This document shows positions 48,121-60,100 of a stretch of 64,000 nucleotides of DNA, piece after piece. The notes beneath the pieces were generated by a model. It did no database searches. It had not been told where the DNA came from and worked only from the letters and a program-made list of their open reading frames with translations. Position 1 is the first letter of the stretch, and each line of letters starts with the position of its first letter. The stretch is taken from the NCBI RefSeq assembly GCF_018446385.1, contig NC_056000.1:37609511-37673510 (forward strand), in the 5' to 3' direction. Position numbers and translations under genes: made by a program. Source of the DNA: Zingiber officinale. Lineage: Eukaryota > Streptophyta > Magnoliopsida > Zingiberales > Zingiberaceae.

Positions 48121-50352
48121 CACTTACTGTTACTAATCATAGACTGATATAGAATTCAATAGAGAATGAGATAGTCAATGCACATGATTCTTATTGTTAT
48201 CCATATGTTGCCATGACTAAATGGTGGAATAGGATTGTTAAACAGGTACAAAGAAATAAAATAAATAAATTTAAAACTAAACCTCAATAAAAGCCTTCGG
48301 ATTGGGGCAACTTTGACGCTGGGACAGTCTCAGTGTACATTCTGCAGCAGTGCGACCATCTCTAAGAGCTACAGCTTTAAAGAACTCTAACAAATTTGCA
48401 CGATCACCTTTAGAGAGTTCAGCTGTCATGCCTACATCCAAGAAAATTATATGAGGTTTGGGTCTAAAGATTGCTTTGTTTGATCTGTTGCTTTGAGGTT
48501 CCCGAACAAGGATGTTTCCAGGATGCATATCAGCATGAATAAAGTTGTCCACCTAAAATAGGGAAAAGAACTTTAGAGCATGTATTTATATTTGTAAAGT
48601 TAGTAGCACAATCTTAGTCCTCAATATTTAACTAAATGACGGAAATAAATCATATCAATGTGCCTGTTAAGAGTTTGTCATATTTCAACATATTGGGTCA
48701 AAAATTGTATTTTCATTAGCACGCAAGGTTTGTACCAAAGGATAAAGCATAGGCAGTTAAAGAAGCAAAGCCAATATAAATCTAAACAAAATAATAGGAT
48801 AGAGGTTCACCAGAAGCATCTTCAAGAGTGCATGTGTGCCAATGTGCGCAAGATCTCGTTTTATCCGACTATTTCCATCATATTCATCATCAATATAGCG
48901 AGAAACATTTTCTCCTTTTTCAAATGTCTCAACCAGAACAGAAGGATGCACCAGCGGATACAAAGGCTGCGGGAATGAAACATCCTTCCATCTTCTGAAA
49001 TTGTATATAAATCGGCTTAGGTGGGCAGCTTCTCGAGAGAGATCAACTTGAGACATCATGAAAACTGCAAATTGCCTTACACTTTCATCCAGTCTCAACC
49101 AGCTTAAACCAGGGATCAAAGTTGAAATTTTGGCAATAAGATTGATGATTAAAAAGTCCCTCTTGATTGAATCACCAACGCCAGGATGCCTAACCTTCAC
49201 TGCAACATCAATTGGTTTCTTCAGACGTTGGCTTGGATAGCGGAACCTCAATGAAGCTCGATGAACTTGCGCAATGCTCCCTGATGCTACTGGTTTTTCC
49301 TCAAAGTAGTCAAAGATTTCAGATAGTTTCCTGCCAAATGCCTTCTCGATGGTACTTCTACTGTATGCAAAGCTATGGGCAGGTGCTTTTGTATGAAGTT
49401 TTGTGAGCTCAAGGCATAGGTCTTTCGGAAAGAGGTCAGGTCGTGTTGCTGCCCACTGACCCCATTTTATGAAGGCAGGACCAGCTCTCTCTAGAGTGTG
49501 ATGTACAAGATGTACCCATCTTTTCCTGAATTCAGGTCCAGAACTATCAGCAAAAGGTGCTAATACTACGGCTGGAAAGAACAATATAGTTAAATATGCT
49601 GCCCGGAATATCAAAATAATTCCTTCCAAGATAGAGGAAATTACTGAAGAGAAGTATAGGCTGCTAGCTTCTGCCTGCAAAAGAATACCATTTTTCAAAG
49701 TATAGTAATTACCCTCTGCCAAGGTTCTCTGAGCCCACACCAGTTCCCCAACACCAAGAGCAAGAATACCTGGCACTACTTGGAACCGGGTGAACGACAA
49801 GCTTATGACACAAGCTAACTTACTGATAACAGATAATGCTGGACCGTCACAAGAACAGAATAGACTGAGCCTCTTCCAAGACAATTGAGCATGATCAGTT
49901 ACCGAATAATTCGAGAAACTACTTCGTTGAACATAACCCACAGCTTTGCATTGTCCAAGCATGTTAGTTCCTCTATAAGAAACCCTATGGATTGAAAACA
50001 TCCTAAACAAGATAAAGGGCAACCCTTTCTTAGCAACTGACCCATACGTTCCTGAAGTTGAGTAGCGGCAGCCAGCTTTCCTGTTTTCATGGAATGCCAA
50101 TACCCTGCAAGATCATTCAATATTTATTTATCTGAGTAAATTAGCAAAGATTTGAGCTTTCGTTGCTCCAATTTCTCAAACAGTGTCCACGTATCGTTAA
50201 AGAAAGATCCCCCAATTAAAAAAAAAAATCTTTAAACACACGTAGAATCCTCCCAAAAAACGGGAGAAAAAATTAATTTTTGGGCAGGGAAAGAAAAGCG
50301 AATGGAAGAAGACGAAGAGTTACCTTGCAGGAATCGATAAGAGGCGGAACAT
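46117..50352 (-). CDS. ABC1/ADCK2-like atypical kinase, 5 exons, 620 residues
   Basis: UbiB/ABC1-family protein kinase-like protein, probably mitochondrial, of the ADCK2-like branch; relatives support coenzyme Q and lipid metabolism. Exons: 50352-50324, 50104-48811, 48552-48283, 47318-47163 and 46230-46117; all introns are GT-AG and the junctions keep frame (phase 2, then 0). Total 1863 nt. The basic N-terminus MFRLLSIPARVLAF suits a targeting peptide. Hydrophobic segments lie near residues 101-131 and 164-193. Family motifs: KWGQ (223-226), SGSIAQVH (284-291), the VAVK lysine (313), HADMHPGN (447-454), DVG (480-482, replacing DFG) and LEGWQRKLDP across the last junction. The first exon is only 29 nt; an alternative start would be the Met in LFRMFSIHR. 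No stops or damage. It is the only intact gene seen. Confidence 0.93.
48094..48120. repeat. (AT)n microsatellite in an intron
   Basis: About 13 AT units lie in the third intron (48282-47319) of the ABC1 kinase gene. Confidence 0.95.
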
Positions 50353-51392
50353 TACGTTATCATAATCAAAACCCCCGAGAAAAGATGGGATGCAAAATCG
50401 AGACAGGCTCCTAGATTGCGTGCGGCAGAAACCGAAAGAGCGGAAGGCGATCCGATCCACTGGCGACCTCGACTCGATCGATGAACTGGAGGGAAAAATT
50501 CGTGCGAAAGCTTCAACAGTGGCGGCGAGGCGTCAAGCGAGAAGAGGAATTGGCTAACGATGGCAGTCGGCGGGGCAAACGTTGAAAACGACGTGGCCGC
50601 GCAGGGCCAGGCAGTGGAGTGGTCATCGGAAGGTTCCACCCATGTTTGCCCTATTACGCGGACCAGTTTACAAAACAATATCAATTAATTTATTCATTAT
50701 ATAATTTAAATTATTATTTATTATATTAAACAAGAGAAAATATTTTTTTCAGTAATGTGAAAAAAAATATTATTGGACATCGCTCGTCTCAAGCGGCTTG
50801 GTCCATGTAAGACGGGTCAGTATCTTACACATGACGGTTTTGACTATGTTTATTTCATATGTTTTTTATAATTCTTTTCTAATTTATCTGTAGGAAGATA
50901 AATTATAAAATTAATTTATAATCAACTGTTAACTTAACTAGAGGACGAAAGTGATATTTTTTTTCTTTAAGAGATGTACCTTTAACCCCGGAATAACTCT
51001 ATGGTATCGAGGAAAAAAAAAAATACAAAGATCGTTTCAAAGTCCCAACCGTACATACCATATCAAATGGAAAAAAATATATGTTGCTTTATTTTTTTAT
51101 TAATTTAAAATTTTTTAATTTGATATGGTCACGCAAATTTATTATATCATTCCTTCGTATTTTGATAATTTTTTTACGCCATATATAATTTTATTTTTAA
51201 TTTAATTATATATTTATTTAATAAGTTTTTTATTATAATTATAAATACGAATTATCTTCTTATTGCTATCCAATCATATTAGACTTGCAATATGTTTGCT
51301 TCTATTTCTTCTCCGACTTTAGTAGCCTCACTCACCTCGCTCCTCCCGTTAGCATCCTCTGCCCACCCTCCCCTGATGATATCTCTTCTCTC
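50353..51392. other. upstream region of the ABC1 gene; no other gene
   Basis: 50400-50650 is GC-rich and open on the minus strand in the gene's direction, fitting a 5' untranslated region and proximal promoter. The 110-residue frame there ends in stops just around the start codon and has no family match. Beyond 50690 the DNA is AT-rich and featureless to the LTR pieces. Confidence 0.5.
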
Positions 51393-52572
51393 TGTAAGTA
51401 CCCCAAGTTGATTTTGATTTGATCAACCGAGTCAAGTTAGGTCTTATTTATATTTGATCCTTGTGTCTAAGTATACAAGAGCTTAGGAACACAAGAAGTC
51501 GAGCGGAAGACGCAGCTAGCAAGAAGGATGACACGAAAAACCAGTCAACGAACCCGATGCATCCGAGAGATAAAGTGTTGCGGAAGAGTACACCGGTAGA
51601 TGAGAAAGGCGTGCACGATGTTCGAGGGACGAGAAGCCGGGAAGGAAGCCTGTGTTAGTGCAGCGTGGCCCGACAAGAGGGGGTCAATTGCTTGTAAAAT
51701 TAAAATAAGATTTCTCGATCTTTGGACTTAATTAGTAGCACAATTAAATCTAACAATAATAACACTGAACTAAACAACTTAAAAGGAAGATTAAGAGGCC
51801 AAAACTTTACTTGGTTATAATCTATGTGGTTGTTAATCCAAGGCAATATGTAAAATGCACTAAAAGATCTCCTTCGTTGCAAGCGGAGAAACCTCTTACA
51901 ATCATTGAAAAGCTCAAAGAAATGCTAGGAAAGTGTTACAAGAGTTGTAGTTTAAGTTCTTAATTATTTCCTAACTCCAGGGGTTTTTTTATAGCCACTA
52001 GAAAACTCTATCTGAGGCTAGAAGGAGCCTCCAAGATAGTCCAAGGCGCCTTCCAACAAATAAGTCTTATCCGTCGAAGATAAAACATTATCTCCACTAA
52101 CGGTCACTTGAAGGCGCCTTCTATGGGCTAGAAAGCGTCTTCGCACTGTTTATCGAAGGCGTCTTCCAAGCCTTTGAAAGCGCCTTCGGTACTATTCATC
52201 CGAAAATGGTTAACTTCCATTGTTAACCATTTTTCGCTCCATTCGCTTGGGTGATGCTCCGGTCGTCAAAATTGAGTTTACTCAAATCCGACTCTAGCCT
52301 TCTCCTCCGACAGCCTTCCTCCCTGGCTTCTCATCCCTCGAACCGCCACATGCATCCTTCTCGTCTGTCGGGGTACTCTTCCACAGCATCTCGTCCTTCG
52401 GATGCACCAAGCTCGTCGACACCCTTCCCGTGTCATCCTTTTCACTCGTTACGTCTTCCGCTCGACTTCTTGTGTTCCTAAGTTCTTGCACACTTAGAAA
52501 CAATGATTAAATACACACAGGACCTAAATGAACTTGGTTGACCACATTAAAACTATCCCGGGGTACTCATCA
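51393..52572. repeat. family B LTR joined head-on to a copy of its own end
   Basis: 51655-52572 is a family B LTR in minus orientation (TGTTAGTGCAG to GGTACTCATCA). 51393-51654 is the first 260 bp of the same LTR in plus orientation (TGTAAGTACCCC...). The two ends are therefore inverted copies (for example AGGAACACAAGAAGTCGAGC at 51483 and its complement near 52460), with a loop of about 650 bp. GAAGGCGCCTTC-type palindromes occur at 52030-52200. Confidence 0.8.
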
Positions 52573-53312
52573 ACCCACGTTTAAGTTAGGAAAAAAAATG
52601 TAATAACCTAACTAAAGTAAATAAGTTGCAATTCTGTGAATTAACCAAGTTTGCAAAAAAAAAAAAATAATAACCAAGTTTGCAAAAAAATTAATCCTAA
52701 CTCCCCCTTAACTTATATATATTTCTCCTCCTTTAATCACATCAAAAAAAATTAGGGAAAAATACAACAAACAATTAAACAAATTTGAAAAGATTTCTAG
52801 GGGTACATTACAAATATTACAAGTAGGCTAATATTTTTTAAAAATACTTTTCAAAAATATTCGATTTTTGCTAATTAATCTTCTATTTGACAAAAAATAA
52901 TTTAAAAATTACTTTTTAGTTTCAAAACATCATAAAATTTTTTATTGATTTTAAAAAGAATAAGTTAGACTAGTAGAAAAATATTAATTAGTCTAATAGA
53001 AATGATTTATTTTAGTAAAGCATCTCATTTTTAAAAATAAATTTTTTTAAAAAAAAAATCAACTCTAAAAATTTTATTAATTTTCTTAGATATGAAAAAT
53101 CCTTTGTTTAATGGCAGAAAAATAAAAGTTCCCAAAAATAAATCTACATAATAATTTTAAATTTTAAAATATTATTTCCTTTGATAATTTCATAGAAAAT
53201 AACTCAAAAAAATTTGAAAAAAAAAATCTTTAATAAAAATACTTATTGTTCTATAAGTGTAAAAATTTTAAAAAAGAAATTAAAAAAAAAAGTTTACTTG
53301 AAAAATCTTTAA
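52573..53312. other. AT-rich retrotransposon 3' spacer; no gene
   Basis: Contains a doubled ACCAAGTTTGCAAAAAAA unit (52650-52690) and CTCCCCCTTAAC (52702), a minus-strand polypurine-like signal. It looks like the 3' interior belonging to the minus-strand LTR 51655-52572. Confidence 0.45.
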
Positions 53313-53722
53313 CTCTCAGGCGCCCCGACCAAGACTATAAATACAGCCTTGGTCCAAAAGCTATTCATTCATTCAAGCAATTAGCAAACCAACACTTGTG
53401 CGTTTCCATTTTTAGTTTAACTTCTATTTTTTGTACATCATTGCTGTAAGAGGCTTCTCCGCCTGAAGGAGATACTAGTGCAATTCATTCCTTGGATTAA
53501 CAACCTCTCCGGTTGTAACCAAGTCAAAATTCGTGTGCCTCTACCTTTTTAGTTCTTTCTTTAATTAATGCAAGTGTTCTTTTGAAAGCCCGAGAAGGGT
53601 AGTTTTGTTTTTTATTTGTGCATGTTATTCAACCCCCTTCTAGCCGGCCAGCGCAGACCAACAAGTGATATCAGAGTCAGGACACATCAGGAGGACTAAC
53701 CGTCGATCAAAACACTGAACAA

Positions 53723-55125
53723 ATGGTCGGACCAAGTATATACCCACCGAAGTTCGAGGGGGAGTTCGTCAGTAGAAAAAAGCGAATGCAGGTATTTTTC
53801 AAAACTGACTTTGATTTACTTTTAATTATGGAATTCAGTTTTGTAGTACTGGAGGGCAAAAAAAAATACAGTGGACGAAAAAGGAGCATGTCAACTACGT
53901 GGCAAACGAAAAAGCAGAATTCTATCTGCTGAGCGTCCTTCCACCACAAGAAGTCAACCGAATCGGCAACTACGACTCAGCAAAGGAACTGTGGGAAAAG
54001 TTCCTTAAGTTGCACGAAGGGGCGTCCGAAGCCAAGCTCGCAAGACGGGATTTACTTCACAACCAGCTCACCAACCTGAGACTTGAAGAAGATGAAACAG
54101 TTGCGCATCTGCACTCGAGAATTAAGGAGCTTATCATCGGACTTTCGAATCTTGAAGAAAATGTAAGTAACTGAGATTCCCTAAGGTACACACTCAATTC
54201 ATTTCCTAGAAATACTGAATGGGTATCACTAGTAGATGTTTTTTATATATCTAAGTACTTAGAAACTATTTCCTTAGAAGAATTATTTTTCACATTTGAA
54301 GTGCATGAATCGAGATGTGCAGGTACGAAGGAGACGAAGCACAACGTCGCCCTCAAAGCATCGAGAGACGAACTTGAGTCAAAATCCTCTCTCGACGATG
54401 AAGAAATGGTAATGATGGTAAGATGATTTAAGAAATTATGTAAATCTAGAAAAACTAATCATCCGCAAGGTAAAAAGAAAAGAACGATCCGATGCTACCA
54501 TTGCAACGAAGAAGGGGACGTCAAAGACAACTGACCCAAGCTAAGAAATAAGGACAAAGGAAAGAAGCATGTTCAACCGAACAAATTCAAGACATTAAAA
54601 GCGACATGGGACAATACATCATCCAAATCGGAAGTCGAGCCCTTCTTTAGACTTACATTAATGGCAAGTCATCAAGACGAGGACTATGATTCAAGCTCGT
54701 CCGAAATGAGCATCGATGAAGGGGGAGCTACGTCGAAAAAAAGTAACAGTTCAGGGGGAGACACGGATAACGAGATCGACAAGGTAAGTCAGGTGCGATC
54801 TCTTTCTTCCGATAAATTATTTAAGTTTGTTAAATTGTTAACTAAGGATTGTTGTAAGTTAGAAAAAAAAATTAAAAATTTAAAAGTAATTCTAGCTAAA
54901 TCTTGTCTATTAGAAGAATTAGACAAATTAAAATTAGAAAATGAAAATTTGAAAAGACAAGTAGATAACTTAAAAAATCAAACATGTTCATCAAATACAA
55001 GCTTTAGAAAATTCACTAATCTAAACTGGTATTTTAGATATCACAAGGGACAAATTAGGAATATTTCAAAAAAGTATGTCCCTAAGAAATTCTTAGTTAT
55101 TCCAGTTGGCTGGAACCTATATTAG
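53723..55125 (+). pseudogene. copia gag of the family C element, damaged
   Basis: PSIYPPKFEGEFVSRKKRMQVF (53733 on), LLSVLPPQEVNRIGNYDSAK and ELWEKFLKLHEGASEAKLARR (53899-54174) form the copia gag core. After a frame break the CCHC knuckle at about 54490-54535 reads CYHCNEEGDVKDN and then TGA: the His is Asp and the last Cys is a stop codon. An acidic segment (54661-54780) and a long coiled coil (LEKKIKNLKVILAKS, LDKLKLENENLKRQVDNLKN, to 55125) follow. The order matches SIRE-type gag. The protein cannot be made intact. Confidence 0.82.
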
Positions 55126-55685
55126 GTTCCAAAGTCTTGTTTAAACTAAACTCTAAATTAGACTTAACATTTCAGCGAGAAAATTAAACGTTAAATTTCT
55201 TTATGAGGCTTTGTCTAAGAAAGTGATTGTTGCTCCAATAACCAAGAAAATTTAGTGCCTCACCACTGCCTGGAAGCTAAAATATTGAAATAAAATATTT
55301 AATTAACTTACTGATAAAGCATTAAATTGAAAATAAATAATGTTTTAAAAAGTTGTTTTTCAAACATTTATTTTCTGAAAATTTCTTAAAATCCTTTTTA
55401 ACCGTAGAATTTGTAACTTGAAAAATTTTCTTGCTTTAAATTTTTTTTTACTTAGAAAAGTACTCAAAAATATTTTAATATTTTTAAGTTTTTATAACCC
55501 TTAGATTTTTCTTGGAACTCCATTTTTTTTATATGATCAAAGGGGGAGAATGAAAAGGTTAAGTCTAGGGGGAGGTAGATCAATTTTTTTATTTTCTTTG
55601 TACTTTATTGTAATATTATCTGTTTTACTTTTATGTCTATTTACCCTACCTTAAATTAGGTTGCTCACATCAAAAAGGGGGAGAT

Positions 55686-56544
55686 TGTTGGAACCCCAAG
55701 GTTGTTTTGATGTGATCGACAAGTTAAGTTAGGTCCTGTGGTGTTTTAACCTTGTGTCTAAGTGTGCAGGAGCTTAGGAGCACAGGGAGTCAAGCAAAAG
55801 ACGCAGCTAGCGAGAAGGATGACACGGGAGAGAGCCGACAGGCTCGGTGCGTCCAAGGGACGAAGTACTACGGAAGAGTACGCGGGCGGACGAGAAGGAG
55901 GTGTGCTACGTTTCTGAGGGACGAAAAGCCGGAGCGGAAGGTTGCTCGAGAAGGTCGAAATTGGGTTCGGGTGAGCTTTATTTCGGTTGGCTGAAATCAC
56001 CCAAGCGAGCGGAGCTGGAGTGGAAGACCTGGACCGAAGCGAGCTGAAACGGAGCAGAGGGTCTGGACCGAAAAAGTCAACATTATTGACTTTCTTGGTC
56101 CGGGCACCCGGACCTGGATTTTATCCAGATCGCGGTCAAACGCGATCTATGCGAAAGGGATAAAGTTTTATCCCCTCCCAGGCGCTTGAAATGCTTCAGG
56201 CGCCCCGACCAAGGCTATAAATACAGCCTTGGTCCAGAAGATATTCATTCATTCAAGCAATTAGCAAACCAACACTTGTGCGCTTCCATTTTTAGTTTAG
56301 CTTCTATTTTTTGTACGTCATTGCTGTAAGAGGCTTCTCCGCCTGAAGGAGATACTAGTGTGGTTCATTCCTTGGATTAACAACCTCCCCGGTTGTAATC
56401 AAGTCAAAATTCTTGTGCCTCTACCTTTTTAGTTCTTTCTTTAATTAATGCAAGTGTTCTTTTGAAAGCCCGAGAAGGGTAGTTTTGTTTTTTATTTGTG
56501 CAGGCTATTCAACCCCCCTTCTAGCCGGCCAACGCAGACCAACA
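55686..56544 (+). mobile_element. right LTR, family C, complete
   Basis: 859 bp from TGTTGGAACCCC to CAGACCAACA. TATA-like GCTATAAATACAGCC lies at 56213. The R/U5 side has AGGCTTCTCCGCCTGAAGG and GGATTAACAACC...GGTTGTAA. CAGGCGCCCCGACC and GGGCACCCGGACC elements precede the TATA box. Confidence 0.9.
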
Positions 56545-57149
56545 GATATTCCTTGGGTGTTAGGGTTAATGGTGCCGAAAAGCTCTAGGTCAATAGGGAA
56601 CCAAGAGTTATTCTAAGATTACCCTAAACCCTTGGGGACCTCCCCTTTATTTAGGGATCCAATCCATTATTAGTTCATAGATGATAACGGATTAAGGTAA
56701 AGGGTTCCGCACATTGAAGCTGCATCTAATAACTCAAAATTGAATAAACATAAGTTAGATCACTTTAAAGGGTGGATTGTATTCATATGTTCAACTTACA
56801 AAGAAACTTACCTAATAGGGATAATAAAATCCAACAATCTTTCACACGGGCTACATGTGAGTTGTATGTGAAATACAAGTAAAATTTTAGTTGTATAATG
56901 TGGAAATTATATGAAATGTGATCAATATATATTAATTTTCAACTAGTCCTAAGATGACCTCAAAAGAGGTGAGATCATATTTGCAAATACTTATATTAAA
57001 TTGCAAGAGTAAATTATAATATAAACTTTATGATTTCAAAAGAATTCCATATCACATTTGCAAATATCAAATGCTAAATAATAGTTATAAATATAGACTT
57101 CTACTAGATGAGTTCTTCTTCCATTATAAGGACTCTCATATTCGCAACA

Positions 57150-60100
57150 TGCGCATAAAACACCTTAAGCACCAAGCCTTTGGTGAGTGAATAAACCAAT
57201 ATGGAATCTGTGCTGATGTGTTCTACCATGACTTGACGACTCTAAACTCATTCTTTAACCGCTAGAAATTTGATGTCGATGTGCCATGTGCATGAAACAC
57301 TTTAGGCACCAAGCCTTTGTTAAGTGGATAGGCCAACATGAAATCTATGCTGATGTATTCTACCATGACTTGACGACTTTGAACTCTTTTTTAATGACTA
57401 GAAACTTGATGTCGATATGCTAGTTCTGCTGCTTTATTATCAAAGTAGATCCTCAATGGTCTATTAATATCATCAATGATCTGTAATCTTGTGATAAAGT
57501 TTCACAGTCAAATCCTATGATTGGATGCTTCATAGCATGCTACCAACTCTGCTTTATAGTAGAAGTCGATATTAGCATCTGCTTGACATTCTTCTAAGAT
57601 ATAGCTCTTCCAACAAGCATGAAAATATAGCTTAAAGTAGACCTCCTGTTATCCAAGCATCTAGCAAACTTGGAGTCTGAATATTCAATCACCTCCAAGT
57701 GATTTGATCTCCAATACGTGGGCATGTCTTTTAGTTCTTTACAAATATCGCATCACTCTCTTAACCACTTTCAATACGATGGTCCTAGATTACTAACATA
57801 TCTACCTTACATCCCTACTATAAACGTTATATTTGGTCGAGTACAAACATGTGCATACATGAGACTTTCCACTATTGACACATATGAGAATTGTATCATC
57901 TCCTTTATTTCAAGTTCAAGTCGTGGTCACTGCTGTAAACCAAACTTGTCACCTCTTAACATAGGTGTGTCGCTAGGTGTACAATTTTGCATGTCATACT
58001 TCATAGGCATCTGTTCAATATAAGCCTATTGTGAAAATCTAAGAATGTCTCTTAAATGATCACGACAAATCTGTATACCTAAAATAAAAGATGCTTCATC
58101 AAGATTTTTCATTTTAAAATTACCATATAAAAATGACTTGGTTTAATACAGCAATTCCTTATTATTGCTCGCAAACAATATATCGTCCACATATAGAGTA
58201 AATATAATAAACTTGCTCCTACTAAACTTGATATATACGCACTGATCAACGAAGTTCTTCTTAAATCTAAATAAAATAATCACTTGATTAAATTTTTAGT
58301 ACTACTAATGGGACGCCTATTTTAAACCATAAATGGACTTCTTTAATCTACATAGTAGGTGTTTTGAGTCTGAGAACTCAAAGTTCTCTGGTTGCATCAT
58401 ATATATAGATTCCTCTATGTCTTTATTGAGGAATGCAGTCTTTATATCCATTCGGTATAGCTCCAAATCATAATAATCTACAAGTGTCATGATTACCCTA
58501 AGATAGTTTTTCGTCGACACAGGTGAGAATGTCTCCTAGTAATCAATGTCTTTTTTTTTAGTAAATCCCTTGGCAACAAGACAAGCCTTACACTTTTTGA
58601 TATTGTCTCTTGAATTTTGCTTGGTTTTAAATATTCATTTACAACCAACAGATTTTGAACCTTTAGGCAATTCAACAAGTTCTTAAACATTGTTATCTAT
58701 CATAGAATTTAACTTTTCTTACATGGTGTTAATCCATCTTTCAGGGTTAGACTTAGAGTATTGTTCGACTTCTTAAAAAAAATAGAGGATCACTTTCCAA
58801 CCCTATGTCAAAATCATGCTCTTTGAAATAAACATAATCATAAGAATTCATGATTCTCCATTCCCTTGTGGATCACCTTAAAGGCACTTCTATTTGAAGT
58901 GATTAAGGTACTTGCTCATTAATATAAGGCAATACCTCAATTTCAATGGTAGACTCCTCTAATTGCATTAGAGACGTTATGAGAATATCTTGGCTCACTA
59001 TGCTCATTGGATGTGTAATATTCATAATGTGTGGTATGGTAACCACGCTATTAATCGCGCTACTAATGACTACAAGAGGATTGTCAATGCTTTCTTCAAA
59101 AGCTACTTCCCTAATTTTATCACTTCCATTGTCCTCAATGAATTTTTCATTTTTTGTTTCAAAGAATGATCTCTTAGAGGGATTATAAAATTTATACCCT
59201 CTTGATTTATCAGAGTAACCTATAAATTACAACTAACTATTCTTGAGTATAGTTTCCTTTCGTTAGAACTATAAGACCTAGCCTTAACAGGACAACCTCA
59301 AACATGTAAATGCCTAATTTAAACTGTCTATCCATTCACATCTCAAATGGGGTTTTAGTTACTACCTTAATAGGTACTCTATTGAGTAGATAAACTATAA
59401 TCTTGAGTGTCTCATCCCATCAAGACTCCAGTAAAAAGGTGAAAGCCATCATACTTTTCATCATGTATTTTAGGGTTTGATTGCAACGCTCAGCTACATC
59501 ATTCTAACTGGGTGTACCAGGCATGATATACTAAGGCATAATTTCACACTCAACAAGGTAGTTCGTAAAACGTTTTGGGCATTATTCACTTGATCCATCA
59601 TATCGACCGTAATATTTTCCTTCACGGTCGGATCAGATAACTTTAATTTTTTTACCTAGTTGAAATTCAACTTCGGATTTGAAAATTTTGAACATGTCTA
59701 AAATTACAACTTCTCATGAATAAGGTTCAGGCAGACAAATCTAGAATAGTCATCTATGAAGCTAATAAAATATGTGTATTCATTCCAAGATACCTTAGAG
59801 AATTGTTCACAAGTGTTCGTATGTATTAGCTTCAAAATGTCACTATAATGATCAGCCCCCTTGTTCCTTTTGTTAGCGGTTTTCTCTTTAACACACTCTA
59901 TGTAGACATCAAAGTCTGACATGTCAAGGGAATAAAAAATTCCATGTGATATTAACATTTCTAGACATTGTTTGAATATTTGTCTTAAACGTCTATGCCA
60001 CAATATGGAATAATTTTTGTTGATCAATTTATGTTTCGTACCTATACCATACATAATCACATTGTCAACTGTAGGAGTAAAGGTATTCAATTTATAAAGC

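Larger units (their letters stand above)
53313..56544 (+). mobile_element. gag-only copia element (family C), left LTR truncated
   Basis: Left LTR remnant 53313-53663 (351 bp) matches the last 351 bp of the right LTR 55686-56544 (859 bp, TGTTGGAACC to GACCAACA). The primer-binding site GTGATATCAGAGTCAGG follows the left LTR (53665-53681), and the polypurine tract AAAAAGGGGGAGAT (55672-55685) precedes the right one. The interior is only about 2 kb and codes gag alone. It is a non-autonomous or deleted SIRE-like element; the left LTR break removed 500 bp. Confidence 0.88.

Noticed and set aside
50352..50684. 110-residue frame directly upstream of the ABC1 kinase start
   Set aside because: It lies in the likely 5' untranslated region and promoter, and terminates beside the start codon; no conserved motif was seen.
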